NCBI RefSeq assembly: GCF_900104095.1 | Contig: NZ_FNJO01000006.1 | Location: 1 to 64,000, forward strand | Reading direction: 5' to 3' | DNA length: 64,000 nucleotides | Source of the DNA: Ralstonia sp. 25mfcol4.1 | GTDB taxonomy: Bacteria; Pseudomonadota; Gammaproteobacteria; Burkholderiales; Burkholderiaceae | In this document: in pieces, positions 62,222 to 64,000 of the stretch | Numbering within the stretch: position 1 is the stretch's first letter | How the letters are laid out: the number at the start of each line of letters is the position of its first letter | Made by a program: the position numbers and the translations under genes | The notes under the pieces: generated by a model | What the model was told of the DNA's origin: nothing | What the model saw: the letters and a program-made list of their open reading frames with translations, nothing else | The model's database searches: none

Positions 62222-62401
62222 TCAGTCTTCGGACTTTTCCTGCGGCACGGCTTTGCCGAGCAGCTTGCCGAGCAGGCCGTTCTTGCCGGTGCCCTGCTGG
62301 CGCTGCGACTTCGGGAGCCCACCTGCCCGGTTGGCGCCGGCCTGCTTCAGATTGTTGTTGATCTTCAGGCCCTTGTTCTTTTCCAGGTCGGTTTTCTTCA
62401 C
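62222..62401 (-). CDS. Small basic conserved protein
   Basis: A 59-residue protein with GTG start (MKKTDLEKNKGLKINNNLKQ) and stop TGA at 62222-62224. The MKKTDLEKNKGLKI start is of a kind I recall in small uncharacterised proteins of Cupriavidus and Ralstonia; this recollection was not checked. The chain is very basic and Gly/Gln-rich (LPKSQRQQGTGKNGLLGKL). It converges on the HAD gene with one base between the stops. A GGAAAG sequence lies before the start. Function unknown. Confidence 0.65.
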   Translation of the reverse strand: MKKTDLEKNKGLKINNNLKQAGANRAGGLPKSQRQQGTGKNGLLGKLLGKAVPQEKSED

Positions 62402-62492
62402 GGACAGCTTTCCAATTGGTTAAGCCGCGCATTGTACGCATGTGCGGCGGGGCGGCGCGACATCGGGCCAGATCTTCGGCGCAATCCGGGCC

Positions 62493-62807
62493 TTAATCCT
62501 CGCCTCTGTCTTCGCCCTTCCCGTCGCCCTTGATGGCCTGCTTGGTCGCCTGGTAGCCGCGCTTCGTGGTATCCGCCACGGCGTGGCCGGCATCCCGCGC
62601 GCCATGGCCGATGGTGATGCCGGCTTCCTTGGCGCCGTGGCCAATCGTGCGGGCGACATCGGCCACCGCGTGGCCGGTTTTCTTGCCGGCTTCCTTGACG
62701 CCTTCCTTGAAGGCGTGTGCGTCGGAAGACACACTGGCGTGTGCCAGGGGGCTCATGGCGGCCATGGCGGCCAGCGACATCGTGACGATCGTCGTGCGGA
62801 GCTTCAT
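62493..62807 (-). CDS. Exported protein with internal His/Gly repeats
   Basis: A 104-residue protein with a signal peptide (MKLRTTIVTMSLAAMAAMSPLAHA). The mature part has a mirror-like repeat array: GHAVADVAR, then TIGHGAKEAG and TIGHGARDAG, then GHAVADTTK. The C-terminus is Gly/Lys/Asp-rich. His and charged residues could bind metal, but this is speculation. No family recognised. It lies on the same strand as the next serine hydrolase gene, which ends about 80 bases upstream of it. Confidence 0.65.
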   Translation of the reverse strand: MKLRTTIVTMSLAAMAAMSPLAHASVSSDAHAFKEGVKEAGKKTGHAVADVARTIGHGAKEAGITIGHGARDAGHAVADTTKRGYQATKQAIKGDGKGEDRGED

Positions 62808-62890
62808 GTTTGGATCTGGTCCGTAGCGGGTTTCACGTGGCCGTATTTTACGCGCGCCCGCGCCGCGATGCCCTGGCGCGGGCAGCCGTG

Positions 62891-64000
<1,110 letters not shown>

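Overview
The window looks like chromosomal DNA of a high-GC beta-proteobacterium of the Burkholderiaceae, most likely Cupriavidus or a close relative. Pointers are the porin, the Bug-type tricarboxylate binding protein, the yjcH/actP pair, the ArsI-containing arsenic operon and the general gene repertoire. This assignment rests on gene content recognised by eye; no search was run.

Positions 1-29000 look like an accessory mosaic. A minus-strand arsenic operon (arsR, arsI, arsC, ACR3, second arsC) is followed by a 5'-truncated transglutaminase, two related small proteins and a CheB-CheR-PAS hybrid. Then come DUF3626, GNAT and DUF2252 proteins. A secreted alkyl sulfatase is followed by a chain of envelope genes: a DUF2092 lipoprotein, a Gly/Asn-rich secreted protein, a bestrophin-like protein and an AspT-type exchanger. 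Next are a LysR/RidA pair, a MocR/AhpD-like pair, a repeat array in gene-free DNA, and a LysR/argC pair. The DUF2092 plus Asn-rich module occurs a second time at 27.3-28.7 kb, bracketed by two gene fragments (AI-2E transporter and TonB-dependent receptor).

Positions 29000-46750 hold metabolic operons: an HD hydrolase, a porin, a Bug/PhzF/RidA operon with AraC and HxlR regulators, an MFS exporter with a clear operator, and a five-gene minus-strand catabolic operon divergent from a GntR regulator. That operon encodes an MFS importer, a serine hydrolase, an AMDase-like protein, a dihydropyrimidinase and a racemase-like protein. An IorAB-type molybdenum hydroxylase follows.

Positions 46990-64000 start with the most interesting pair: a 785-residue protein with features of LodA/GoxA cysteine-tryptophylquinone (CTQ) oxidases, directly followed by a LodB-like flavoprotein. 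After it come a methyltransferase, small secreted proteins, a periplasmic isochorismatase-like hydrolase, the acetate permease pair, a tRNA-Val with its own terminator, and a c-type cytochrome fusion. The window ends with an acyl-CoA synthetase divergent from a Crp/Fnr regulator with an unusual Cys triad, a HAD hydrolase, two small proteins and a serine hydrolase running off the edge.

Most remaining open reading frames are antisense shadows. No CRISPR array, rRNA or intact transposase was seen.
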